Assembly: GCF_965638725.1 (NCBI RefSeq)
Contig: NC_134982.1
Span: forward strand, 82,660,155 to 82,724,154
DNA from: Aptenodytes patagonicus
Taxonomy: Eukaryota > Chordata > Aves > Sphenisciformes > Spheniscidae
DNA: 64,000 bases
Direction: 5' to 3'
Shown here: one piece after another, positions 42,401-50,168 of the stretch
How the letters are laid out: each line of letters starts with the position of its first letter
Numbering within the stretch: the first letter of the stretch is position 1
Program-made: the position numbers and the translations under genes
Notes under the pieces: model-generated
Told to the model about the DNA's origin: nothing
The model's input: only the letters and a program-made list of their open reading frames with translations
Database searches by the model: none

Positions 42401-45400
42401 CTTCTCATGCTATTACTGAATAAAATTAAGAAGTTTAATAGTAGACAGCATGCCCAAGATGTTTAGTAAGAACTGCTCGGCACTCCACAAAAAAATGGTT
42501 TCTCACAACTGGTGTCATTCCCGGACTGTGCGGGTACGTGGTAAAATTTGTAAAAGCAGGCTCATTGCATCCTACTCTTCCCAAATCAGATCAAGAGATG
42601 CACCTTACAATGGCAGAACAAATAGTTTCTTCTGTTCCATAATCACAAAAGCAAAATATTGTGATGTAGTTACACATCTTGTAAACTCACACAGAAGTAT
42701 CCATACTGAACACTTCAAGTAGTAACTCACAACATGCCTACTCCACAGTAGCATTGCTATTTACAAGTGCAGTTACAGACGGTATGAGATTTACTAAGCA
42801 CCACTACTAGTGTGGTACAGTAAACAACATACTTCACTGTCCCTACCTAGCCACACTGCATCTCCTATTTCTCTTTTCCTCTCTCCTTTTCAATTGTCTG
42901 ACAAGCTTGTTATTCTGACGGGAGGAAAGGTACACGGCGAGCAGATCCTTCTTGCTTTCTCCTCAATTAGCGGTGTTTGCTCCTACTGCTAGGGCCATGC
43001 CAGAGCTGCCATGGGGGTCAACAAGCATTGAGTGGAGGGACGCGAGTCAGCTGTTGCACGATTGGTGGCAAAGGAGGTCCTAGCACCTTCTTGAATTACA
43101 GCTTTGGTGTAAGAGCAAAATGCTCAGATTCCCAGCAAAATCGGATTAGCTGGGTAGCAAAGGCTTTATCAGATGAAAAATTTGTTACTGCAGCTGTAAC
43201 TCCCTGAAATTCTAATTGCTTCTTAATCAAAAAATTCAATGCCTGATAGCACTGTAATACTAACATGCAAAAAGTTGTCCATCATTATTCTGAAATAAAT
43301 TCACAATACAAAGACACCTTAAGCCTGTAAGATGAACTAGGAGATGTTTTTAATCCTATCTACCTTTAGGCCATGAGAAAAACAAAGCTAATAGCAAGTT
43401 TGAATCAGGATTGATTCCTCCTTATAACTTTGAATAAGCCAAACACAAAACTTTGTACTTAAAGACTCCTGAAAGCTCTTTTGGAGAACATAAACACAAT
43501 GATTTTTGAAAGTCAGTAAACAATACATCTTCTGCTTCTAAATAAAGCAGCTGTGTCACTATATTGCATCCCTTCTGTTTCCAGTAACTTTTTAATCCAT
43601 TCAGCAGCTTCTACCTGCTTTCAAAGTTGGTTTAAGTTAAAATAGTACTTTTTTTCTACCCACTGGCAATGAACAGGAAAAAAATAAACACAAATTGTGC
43701 TTTCACATAAAGAAAAAGACAGGTAGAAGCCAGCTTATATATATTCTGTTTGGCAGCAGCAGGCCATTCACACAGCACAAGTTTTGACTTGCTTAGTAAG
43801 GATCTGGTAAGGAAGCCTGGGAGACAATGGGATGGAAAATTCCAAGGGATAAAGTCCTTTGGAAATTATGCTTCAGAAATTATGCTATTCACAGAGCTAC
43901 TGGCTTGCCACAGTTGCAGCTCATTTTCTTTAGAGAAAGAGAACAAATTGGAGGTGTAGCTCTACTCTCTTCCATTTGATGATATACAGACAGCAGCTGT
44001 TTCCTATCTCAGTCAAGTGTCAGCTAAAAAGAAAGTGTCATTAACTACAGCTCATGACTGCTAATCCCACAAGACAGCAACTTTTTTTCTAAAGAGCCAC
44101 GACACCAGAGGTAGCATTATGGAGAATCCAAAGTCCTGGATATGCCATGAGGGTTATTGTCTTCCCTGAGGAAATTCAAACACCACAAGACTGAGGAATC
44201 TTATTTTCATCTCCTTTGACATAAAATCATGAGAAAAATCTCATTAAAAGATTCTATCTTACGTCAGGTTCCTTGAAGCATACAGAGTAACCTCTAACAA
44301 GCAACATGGATAAGCAGAGGAAAAAATTCTCACAAGATCTCGTACGCTTGCCAGACTCTTTTTGCTAGATATAAACGTTAGTGTTATACGTAAGTGCTAA
44401 AATGAGCAACATAAACGTGTCACTGATCAAGGGTCTCTTGCCTTTTTTTCTACAATCTCAAATGCTTTTAAGTACTATGAAGAACAGCAAGGTGATGTTG
44501 TACTTCTATAGTACCTACCTTTTCAAGACACTTACTAGAGGTGAGGTATTAACTTCTTTTATCTCATTTTCTGTATGTGTGTTTTAGATCTTCTGAGATA
44601 ATTTATGCCTCTTATCATGAAAACCCTTTGTTCACTGCTTGAAGCCACAGATTAGAACAGGTTCATCTAAAAGATCTGCCAAGGAATGTTCAGGTGAGCA
44701 ACTTCCAGCAATTTCCTGCTGGTGACAAGATCTGCAGCCTAGGAACTTTTTTTGAACTGAACCGTAAGAAATTTCAAGACATATTAATCTTTTAATAAAT
44801 ACGTGGGAAGTACAAAAAGATTCAGTGGAAGCTGTACAGTATACATCACTGGTGATGGATAACCTGTCAAGGTCAGGCTGGACAGGGCTTTGACTGATCT
44901 AGTGGAAGATGCCCCTGGCCATGGCAGGGTGGTTGGACTAGGAGATCTTTAAAGGTACCTTCCAACCCAAACTATTCTGTGGTTCTAAGACAAATTTTAG
45001 AAATGCTCATCTTTAAATAATTCTGTGTTGAAGTTACGTACAAACCTTTATTTGTACAGGGAAACCTTTTCTTCTCTTAGCTATTCCTTTGTTTTTCCTT
45101 TTAATTTTAAAATCATTTATCTGCACTGCTCATATAAAGATCTTCACCTTAGCTGAGAAAGATTATTTCACAGCACAGCTTTAACTCTAACCCAAATACA
45201 AATCTTTCATTCGTATTCTCTGTATTGTAGAATGAAAAGGCAGAAACCATAGAAAACATAAATGGCAATACTAATAAACCTCTAGGTCAACTCTACGTAC
45301 ACCATTCATACTCTTCATTAGCAAACGGACTTAAGCCTCTGACGCTATTCCTGAAAAACAAGAACAGCAGTCAATGTCAGGACTCGGCTCACTGCTCAAG

Positions 45401-45897
45401 AAGCAAGACGTCAGACAACACACTCATTAAATCAGAAGGTCGGAAGAGACAGAGATACTACCCTGACAGACAACGCACCGCAGGCCAGAGCAAGGACTGC
45501 TGCCCCGCGGAAAACCCGGGCGCGGCCGGTACAGGCGGAGAGCGTGTCAGGCGGGGGGCGGGAAGGGCGCCGAGGCGGGGCAGACGCGACCGTTTTGCGT
45601 TACTGCTAGGCCAACTGCTAAGCAAGGCTTTACGGTGGAACCGGGACGGCTCCATTCCCGCCGGCTCGCTGCCCCGCGGCGAGGCGAGAGCCCCGGCCTC
45701 TGAGGGGATTCAAAGGCCCGGCCCGGATGCGAGGGGCCCCCGAGGCGCTACCGGGCCCGGGAAGCGTCGCTCGGCAGAGACGCGGCTAGCCGGGTGGCGC
45801 GGAAGCCGGCAGTGCCGGCGGGAGGGGGCCGGGGCCGGTCCCGCGGCGAGCCCAGAGCGGAGCCGGCGCCCCCCGCCCGCCGCCCCGCGCTTACCAT
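24341..45897 (-). CDS. TMEM167A: TMEM167A, protein kish-A (whole gene span, four coding exons)
   Basis: The coding sequence is join(45895..45897, 33650..33759, 27813..27847, 24341..24411) on the minus strand and yields 72 residues, the length of vertebrate kish-A. The product is recognised from its near-invariant sequence: [17 protein letters not shown] at the start, [13 protein letters not shown] at 26-38, [16 protein letters not shown] at 41-56, and a hydrophobic end closing in FVQ. Two membrane segments are visible, about residues 7-24 and 57-71, separated by a basic loop (K34, K36, K45, R48, R52, K53). The family is a small Golgi-membrane protein linked to the early secretory pathway, named from the Drosophila gene kish; its molecular activity is not established. 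K34, where I recall arginine in human, is a conservative change. Reading frame and splice phases agree across all junctions, with no disruption, so the gene looks intact. Confidence 0.97.
24636..24760 (+). repeat. Unidentified repeat, copy A
   Basis: A 22-nt block (24645-24666) and a 63-nt block (24673-24735) match copy B about 980 bp away at 18 of 22 and about 51 of 63 positions by eye, without gaps inside either block. Beyond them the similarity is weak. The repeat family was not recognised. Orientation is given only relative to copy B. Confidence 0.6.
25587..25618. repeat. Perfect 12-bp inverted repeat with 8-nt loop
   Basis: CTGTTTTTATGC at 25587-25598 is the exact reverse complement of GCATAAAAACAG at 25607-25618. 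It can form a hairpin in DNA or RNA. No function can be assigned. Confidence 0.85.
25608..25760 (+). repeat. Unidentified repeat, copy B
   Basis: This is the partner of copy A, in the same orientation. The matching blocks are 25623-25644 and 25668-25730, with an indel of 17 bases between them relative to copy A. A perfect 12-bp hairpin (25587-25618) overlaps its left edge and is absent from copy A. Confidence 0.6.
26701..26737. repeat. Short tandem array of GTAAG-type pentamers
   Basis: Seven and a half pentamer units are mostly GTAAG with GTAAT and GTAAC variants. Read on the plus strand, each GGTAAG resembles a 5' splice site; the host gene is transcribed from the other strand. Confidence 0.8.
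27813..27847 (-). CDS. TMEM167A: TMEM167A coding exon 3 (35 nt)
   Basis: The minus strand reads TTATCTTTACAG|ACTATTG at the acceptor and GCCAGGATTG|GTAATT at the donor. The 35 nt complete the Gly38 codon, encode [11 protein letters not shown] (39-49) and supply the first base of Gly50. It is a small exon whose removal would shift the frame. Confidence 0.95.
30351..30508 (+). mobile_element. CR1 LINE 3'-end fragment
   Basis: The text from GAGGTGGTGGATGCCCCATC through GGTTGGACTAGATGGCCTTT to CCAACCCAAACTATTC and the terminal ATTCTATG is the typical 3' end of avian CR1 elements. It is heavily 5'-truncated, about 160 bp, and lies antisense to TMEM167A. No coding capacity remains. Confidence 0.92.
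33060..33177. repeat. AT-rich palindromic low-complexity stretch
   Basis: Nearly pure A/T over about 120 bp, made of interlocking TTTATATAAA, AAATATTTT and ATATTTAATAT phrases that are largely self-complementary. It resembles an expanded AT-rich simple repeat. Cruciform formation is possible. Confidence 0.7.
33650..33759 (-). CDS. TMEM167A: TMEM167A coding exon 2
   Basis: The minus strand reads TTCTTCCGTAG|TCTGCCATC at the acceptor and AAAACTGG|GTACGT at the donor. The 110 nt encode residues 2-37 plus two bases of Gly38, covering the first membrane segment ([17 protein letters not shown]) and the [11 protein letters not shown] loop. This is half of the protein and the clearest identifier of the gene. 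Confidence 0.97.
34139..34165. repeat. Short GGT/GGA trinucleotide repeat
   Basis: About nine trinucleotide units, GGT passing into GGA/GGT. It is a simple repeat with no further content. Confidence 0.7.
37642..37722 (+). other. Exon-like cassette antisense to TMEM167A
   Basis: A long polypyrimidine tract (from about 37606, rich in T and C) leads into CTGTCTCCAG ending at 37641. After 81 nt a consensus donor TTT|GTAAGT begins at 37723. The 81 nt are a multiple of three and open in frame, reading [17 protein letters not shown] and then [11 protein letters not shown] do not recognise this peptide and found no partner exon. It could belong to an unannotated antisense transcript, an alternative exon of a distant gene, or be a decoy site pair. 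Confidence 0.3.
38256..38292. repeat. 12-bp inverted repeat with 13-nt loop
   Basis: TACTAAAGTATA at 38256-38267 is the exact reverse complement of TATACTTTAGTA at 38281-38292. It is AT-rich, so chance is a reasonable explanation. Confidence 0.75.
39472..39503. repeat. Perfect 13-bp inverted repeat with 6-nt loop
   Basis: GAAGCCTACATTA at 39472-39484 pairs exactly with TAATGTAGGCTTC at 39491-39503 across the loop AAATAG. The stem is too short for a microRNA precursor. It lies in an open-frame-poor part of TMEM167A intron 1. Confidence 0.85.
44867..44990 (+). mobile_element. CR1 LINE 3'-end fragment
   Basis: GTCAAGGTCAGGCTGGACAG followed by GATCTAGTGGAAGATGCCCC, GGTTGGACTAGGAGATCTTT and CCTTCCAACCCAAACTATTC is recognisable CR1 3' sequence. 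It is about 125 bp, 5'-truncated and diverged at the terminal repeat. It lies antisense to TMEM167A, 0.9 kb inside intron 1 from exon 1. Confidence 0.9.
45895..45897 (-). CDS. TMEM167A: TMEM167A coding exon 1 (start codon only)
   Basis: The minus strand reads GAGTGGGTCGCCATG|GTAAGC. The exon ends immediately after the initiator ATG, so the donor site begins at the fourth coding position, and the next codon (Ser2) comes from exon 2. The 5' UTR part of the exon extends upstream to a start site probably near 45,920-45,980 that cannot be fixed from sequence. The choice of start is firm because exon 2 begins in frame at Ser2 of the family sequence. Confidence 0.93.
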
Positions 45898-45922
45898 GGC
45901 GACCCACTCGCGGCCACATCAC

Positions 45923-45930
45923 ACTTCCGG
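45923..45930 (-). promoter_or_regulatory. ETS-family binding site next to TMEM167A start
   Basis: ACTTCCGG on the plus strand is CCGGAAGT on the minus strand, the consensus bound by GABPA/ELK-type factors and common at housekeeping promoters. It lies 26 bases upstream of the TMEM167A ATG, probably at or inside the 5' UTR. Confidence 0.6.
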
Positions 45931-45982
45931 CGGGCGGCGGCGGGGCGGAAGCGCGCCCACGGGGCGCCGCCTTCAGGGGCAT

Positions 45983-46087
45983 GGGCGGGACCGCTGCGGG
46001 GATTGGCAGCTGGCGACGTGAGGGACCGCGATTGGCAGGAGAGGCCGGAGGGAGGCGGGACGGAAGGGCGAGCGCGGTCCTCATTGG
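45983..46087. promoter_or_regulatory. GC box plus three inverted CCAAT boxes
   Basis: GGGCGG lies at 45983-45988. ATTGG pentamers lie at 46002-46006, 46031-46035 and 46083-46087, all in the same orientation, so the minus strand (TMEM167A direction) reads CCAAT three times. Two share the phrase GATTGGCAG or CGATTGGCAGG. Multiple spaced CCAAT boxes are typical NF-Y targets in divergent promoters. Use is inferred. Confidence 0.6.
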
Positions 46088-46089
46088 CT

Positions 46090-46163
46090 GCCGCGCGGCC
46101 GCCGGGAGCGCGGACTTTTCGGGCAGGCGGAAGCGGCGGGCGGCGGTGCGGGAGGAGGTGGAG
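46090..46163 (+). other. XRCC4: Probable non-coding first exon of XRCC4
   Basis: In human, XRCC4 starts head to head with TMEM167A and has a non-coding first exon. Here the plus strand has a good donor (GTGGAG|GTAGGT) at 46163/46164 in the CpG island, about 270 bp from the TMEM167A start codon. No XRCC4 coding sequence is visible in the window, so the identity comes from synteny alone and the 5' boundary is a guess. XRCC4 is the ligase IV scaffold of non-homologous end joining. Confidence 0.4.
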
Positions 46164-47764
46164 GTAGGTCGGTCGGGGCGCCCCGCCCCCTCCGCCGCGA
46201 GGGGGGGCGGCCGCCGGTGGGGCCGGGGCGAGCGAGACTGTCGGCTACCGCCGGTGCCCCGGCCCCGGCGCCGGGGCGAGCGGGCGGGCCCCTCCCCTTA
46301 GCTGACCCGGTGTCAGCCGCAGGCTCCTCGGAGCGGGCGGTGGGGCCCGGCCCCGCGCCCCCGGGCACGTAACGGCTGGGGTCTCGGCGCGGTGCCAGGC
46401 CCAGGGCAGCGCGGCCGTTCGGCCCTCGCCTGTTGGCGAAAAGTGGGGTTTTTTTGGTTGTTCGTTGTTTGGGTTTTTTTTGTTGGTGGTTTTGTTTTTT
46501 TTTTTTTTTACGTCGTGTGTCGGTTTCCAGCGGGGGACGCCCGGGGTCCCGCGTCCCGCGCCGCCCGGCCGGCCCCGGCCGCGGTTCGCCTGCGGGGCGG
46601 GGAGCGGGTCGGTTGCCTGAGGGGTGCGGGGGTGCCGCTGGGCACGGCGGCGGGGCCGCGGCCCTGTCTGCGGGCGGCGCTCTGCCCTCCGGTCCCTGCG
46701 GGCGGGGACGCGGGGCTGAGCCGCTTGCTAGTGAAACGTAAAGAAGGCCGAAACGAGGCTGTTTTTCAATAAGTTGCTTTTTATTGTTCTTCCTTAGGGA
46801 AAATCCAGACAGGCTTCCTTCGGGAGGTGGCTGAGAGGGAGCGGAGCGAGCAGAGCCTGGTCTTTCCGCTCCAGTCCAGTCTCGGTATTTTTGCCCTTGT
46901 CCCGTAGAGGTTTTCGTCTTCTCTCCTTTTCTGTAATTTCACTTAACACATCAAGTCAAGTTGAAAATGCTTGGGTTAAGGTAGTCTACTTCCTTGTCAT
47001 GACCACAGTACGTTTCTCTGTAACTGAAGACACAGGATCATTAAAAGAGCTGAACGTTCTACATGGCTGGCCTCTTACACTTGCATGTAGGAGGACCCTG
47101 TACAACTAAAATCTGTGGTGACTCTTGCATTTGGCAGCTGTTTTTGACAGTGCCTGCTCTACCGTCAAGCCATATGAAAGGGATAGCCCTTCATTTTGCC
47201 TTGCCATGAAAAAGATCTGGCGTTTGTTTTTTAAACCAGGAGGTGATTATTTTTTTAAGGAATTACCTTTCATCCCATGAGGGAGTTCAGTAAAGCAAAG
47301 ACTACATGCGTTCTGGCCAGTTCTGTGGAAGAACTTCATGATTATTTGGTATTTAGAGGAAGGTGCCTAGGTGTTGCTGTCATGACAAACCTCTGTTCTG
47401 AAATTCTATGAACAATCTGTTCCTCCTTTTATAAGTACACTTTATCTTACAGAACTTGAAAAGCATTAACCCTTTCAAAGATGATGGCTTTGTTTTGAGG
47501 TCTCTTTCATTCTGTATCTTTCAGTACTGGGGCCACATTGTTTTTGCTTGTCTGTTGAGAGCAGGACAGGTTTTGCTTTTTCCTTTGGTAAGGGGAAACA
47601 AATCTTTCATCTTACCACAAGAAGTTGGGATAACATTTGACATACTTCCAGAAGCTGCTGTAGGAGGCTGCAGAGTAATAAGAGTATGTATATAAAACAT
47701 GTTTGTATAGTGGAAGCATGGCAGTATTCTACTAAAGCAAAGTACTTTAAGACAACTGAAACAA

Positions 47765-49505
47765 ATAGAAGCATAGAATTGTTTAGGTTGGAAAAGACCT
47801 TTAAGATCATCAAGTCCAACCGTTAACCTAGCACTGCCAAGTCCACCCCTAAACCATGTCCCTAAGCACCACATCTACACGTCTTTTAAATACCTCCAGG
47901 GATGGGGACTCAACCACTTCCCTGGGCAGCCTGTTCCTATGCTTGACAGCCCTTTTGGGGAAGGCATTTTTCCTAATATCCAATTTAAACCTCCCCTGGC
48001 GCAACTTGAGGCCATTTCCTCTCATCCTATCGCTTGTTCCTTGGGAGAAGAGACCAACCCCCACCTTGCTACAACCTCCTTTCAGGGAGTTGTAGAGAGC
48101 GATGAGGTCTCCCCTCAGCCTCCTCTTCTCCAGGCTAAACAAGCCCAGTTCCCTCAGCCGCTCCTCATAAGACTTGTTCTCCAGACCCCTCACCAGCCTC
48201 GTTGCCCTTCTCTGGACACGCTCCAGCACCTCAATGTCCTTCTTGTAGTGAGGGGCCCAAAACTGAACACAGTATTCGAGGTGCGGCCTCACCAGTGCCG
48301 AGTACAGGGGCACGATCACTTCCCTACTCCTGCTGGCCACACCATTTCTGATGCCATTGGCCTTCTTGGCCGCCTGGGCACACTGCCGGCTCATGTTCAG
48401 CCGGCTGTCGACCAGCACCCCCAGGTCCTTTTCCGACAGGCAGCTTTCCAGCCACTCTTCCCCAAGCCTGTAGCGCTGCATGGGGTTGTTGTGGCTGAAG
48501 TGCAGGACCCGGCACTTGGCCTTGTTGAGCCTCATACAGTTGGCCTCGGCCCATCCATCCAGCCTGTCCAGGTCCCTCTGCAGAGCCTTCCTACCCTCGA
48601 GCAGATCAACACTCCCACCCAACCTGGTGTCGTCTGCAAACTTACTGAGGGAGCACTCGATCCCCTCATCCAGATCATTGATAAAGATATTGAACAAGAC
48701 CGGCCCCAAAACTGAGCCCTGGGGAACACCGCTCGTGACCGGCCACCAACTGGATTGAACTCCATTCACCTCAACTCTTTGGGCCCAGCTGTCCAGCCAG
48801 TTTTTTTACCTAGTGAAGAGTACGCCTATCCGTCCATGAGCAGCCAGTTTCTCCAGGAGAATGCTGTGGGAAACGGTGTCAAAGGCTTTAGTAAAGTCCA
48901 GGTAGACCACATCCACAGCCTTTCCCTCATCCATTAGGTGGGTCACCTGGTCATAGAAGATCAGGTTAGTCAAGCAGGACCTGCCTTTCATAAACCCATG
49001 CTGAGTGGGCCTCATCACCTGGTTGTCCTGTATGTGCTGCATGATGGCACTCAAGATGATCTGCCCCATAACCTTCCCCGGCACTGAGGTCAGACTGACA
49101 GGCCTGTAGTTCCCCAGATCATCCTTCTGGCTCTTCTTGTAGATGGGCATCACATTTGCTAACCTCCAGTCAACTGGGACCTTGCTGGTTAGCCAGGACT
49201 GCTCATAAATGACTGAAAGTGGCTTGGTGAGCACTTCTGCCAGCTCCCTCAGTATCCTTGGGTGGATCCCATCCGGCCCTATAGGCTTGTGTGTGTCTAA
49301 GTGCTGTAGTCACTAACCATTTCCCTTTGGATTATGGGGGCTTCATGCTACTCCCCATCCCTGTCTTCCAGTTCAGGGGGCTGGGTACCCTGAGAACAAC
49401 TGGCCTTACTATTAAAGACTGAGGCAAAGAAGGCATTAAGTACCTCAGCCTTTTCCTCATCCTTTGTTTCTCCCCACATCCCATAAAGGACTGAGATAAT
49501 GCTTT
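47765..49505 (-). mobile_element. CR1 non-LTR retrotransposon, 5'-truncated
   Basis: About 1.7 kb of a CR1 LINE, inserted on the minus strand. Its 3' end, with the remnant of the ATTCTATG terminal repeat, is at about 47765-47780. It retains the 3' UTR and the C-terminal part of ORF2 (reverse transcriptase), while the endonuclease and ORF1 regions are missing. The conserved TGGAAAAGACCTTTAAGATC (complement of the plus strand near 47800) and the coding text are diagnostic. Sequence upstream of about 49,300 still reads as CR1 but is frameshifted. It is the only long repeat in the window and supports a bird or other sauropsid origin. Confidence 0.96.
47849..49234 (-). pseudogene. CR1 ORF2 reverse transcriptase, broken
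   Basis: Two minus-strand open segments, 49234-48806 and 48769-47849, lie in the same frame and are separated by one in-frame TAA at 48806-48808. The first carries RT motifs NYRPVSLTS (residues 42-50 of that segment) and YLDFTKAFD (111-119) with the catalytic aspartates. The second carries [11 protein letters not shown] and the FADD catalytic box (44-47), then the thumb and C-terminal region ending [15 protein letters not shown]. Upstream of 49,300 there is a further stop and a frame change. The element is therefore defective in place, both 5'-truncated and interrupted. A 258-codon plus-strand frame over the same DNA is a shadow. Confidence 0.95.
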
Positions 49506-50141
49506 TAGTATCTTCTAAAGAGCAACTTCATTTGCATTAGTAACTTTGGTAACTACAATTTTGAGTTCTCTGTAAAATTGTAATTTCAGATTCATAATGA
49601 CCAAAATGACCTGAATGTTTTTCAACATAAGCAGATATAGAATTTAAGATGGGTTTTGTTGTATAACTAGTTTTTCTGTCCTGTGGATTTCAGACATTAT
49701 ATTGATTTTGGATTTGTTCTTATTTTTCATGAGATTGTGTAAGTCTAGTAACTATGAAGGTTCATTAATTTGCAAATTTATCCATTGATTTAATAGGTAA
49801 TCAGCAAGATGCGTGGTCATTTTGTCATAATGTGTTCATACTTCTTACTCTTATTTTGTTAGTTAATTACATTCACCAGATCAATTTCTTTTATTCACAT
49901 GTCGAGGTTTTGGATGAAAAACGGAATTTAATTAAAACGCAGAGAGACAGTTCTAAAACCAGCCTTATTATCTAGTATAACCTGATGTTAAAGTGTTTGA
50001 CTCATGTCACATTAAGGTAGATTTCTAAAGTGAAGTAAGTTATAACTGTAACGAATGAACAGTTCAACCTCTAATGGTTACCATGACCCTAGGTTTTAGA
50101 GGCAATAATGCTTTTGAACTTTTTTAATGTGTCTCTGAGAT

Positions 50142-50168
50142 GGAAAACCAAAACTGTTTTGGTTTTCC
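50142..50168. repeat. Perfect 12-bp inverted repeat with 3-nt loop
   Basis: GGAAAACCAAAA at 50142-50153 is the reverse complement of TTTTGGTTTTCC at 50157-50168 across CTG. A partial copy of the TTTTGGTTTC motif follows at about 50170-50190, so this may be a small slippage-derived cluster. Confidence 0.85.

Larger units (their letters stand above)
33760..45894 (-). other. TMEM167A intron 1
   Basis: This 12.1 kb intron begins directly after the start codon (donor GTAAGC) and ends at TTCTTCCGTAG. It contains a short GGT repeat near 34139, an exon-like cassette on the opposite strand (37642-37722), two inverted repeats (38256-38292 and 39472-39503) and a CR1 3' end (44867-44990). Open frames up to 124 codons, for example at 42045-42419, are within what chance produces and resemble nothing I know. 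Confidence 0.9.
45470..46740. promoter_or_regulatory. CpG island, probable bidirectional promoter
   Basis: About 1.3 kb of very GC-rich, CpG-dense sequence in an otherwise AT-rich window, containing TMEM167A exon 1. No TATA box is evident, consistent with a housekeeping-type promoter. The region upstream of TMEM167A carries an ETS site, a GC box and three CCAAT boxes. Known synteny puts XRCC4 in divergent orientation here. The open frames of 70-126 codons in this island are by-products of its low stop-codon frequency and are not called as genes. Confidence 0.9.

Noticed and set aside
42045..42722. Two successive plus-strand frames of 124 and 90 codons
   Set aside because: They are in different contexts with no shared similarity to a gene or retroelement, lie inside TMEM167A intron 1, and are consistent with chance.
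45458..46772. Several frames of 65-126 codons in the CpG island
   Set aside because: They consist of Arg/Gly/Pro/Ala-rich translations caused by GC-rich promoter DNA, and overlap on both strands.
47939..48715. 258-codon plus-strand frame
   Set aside because: It is the antisense shadow of the CR1 reverse transcriptase.
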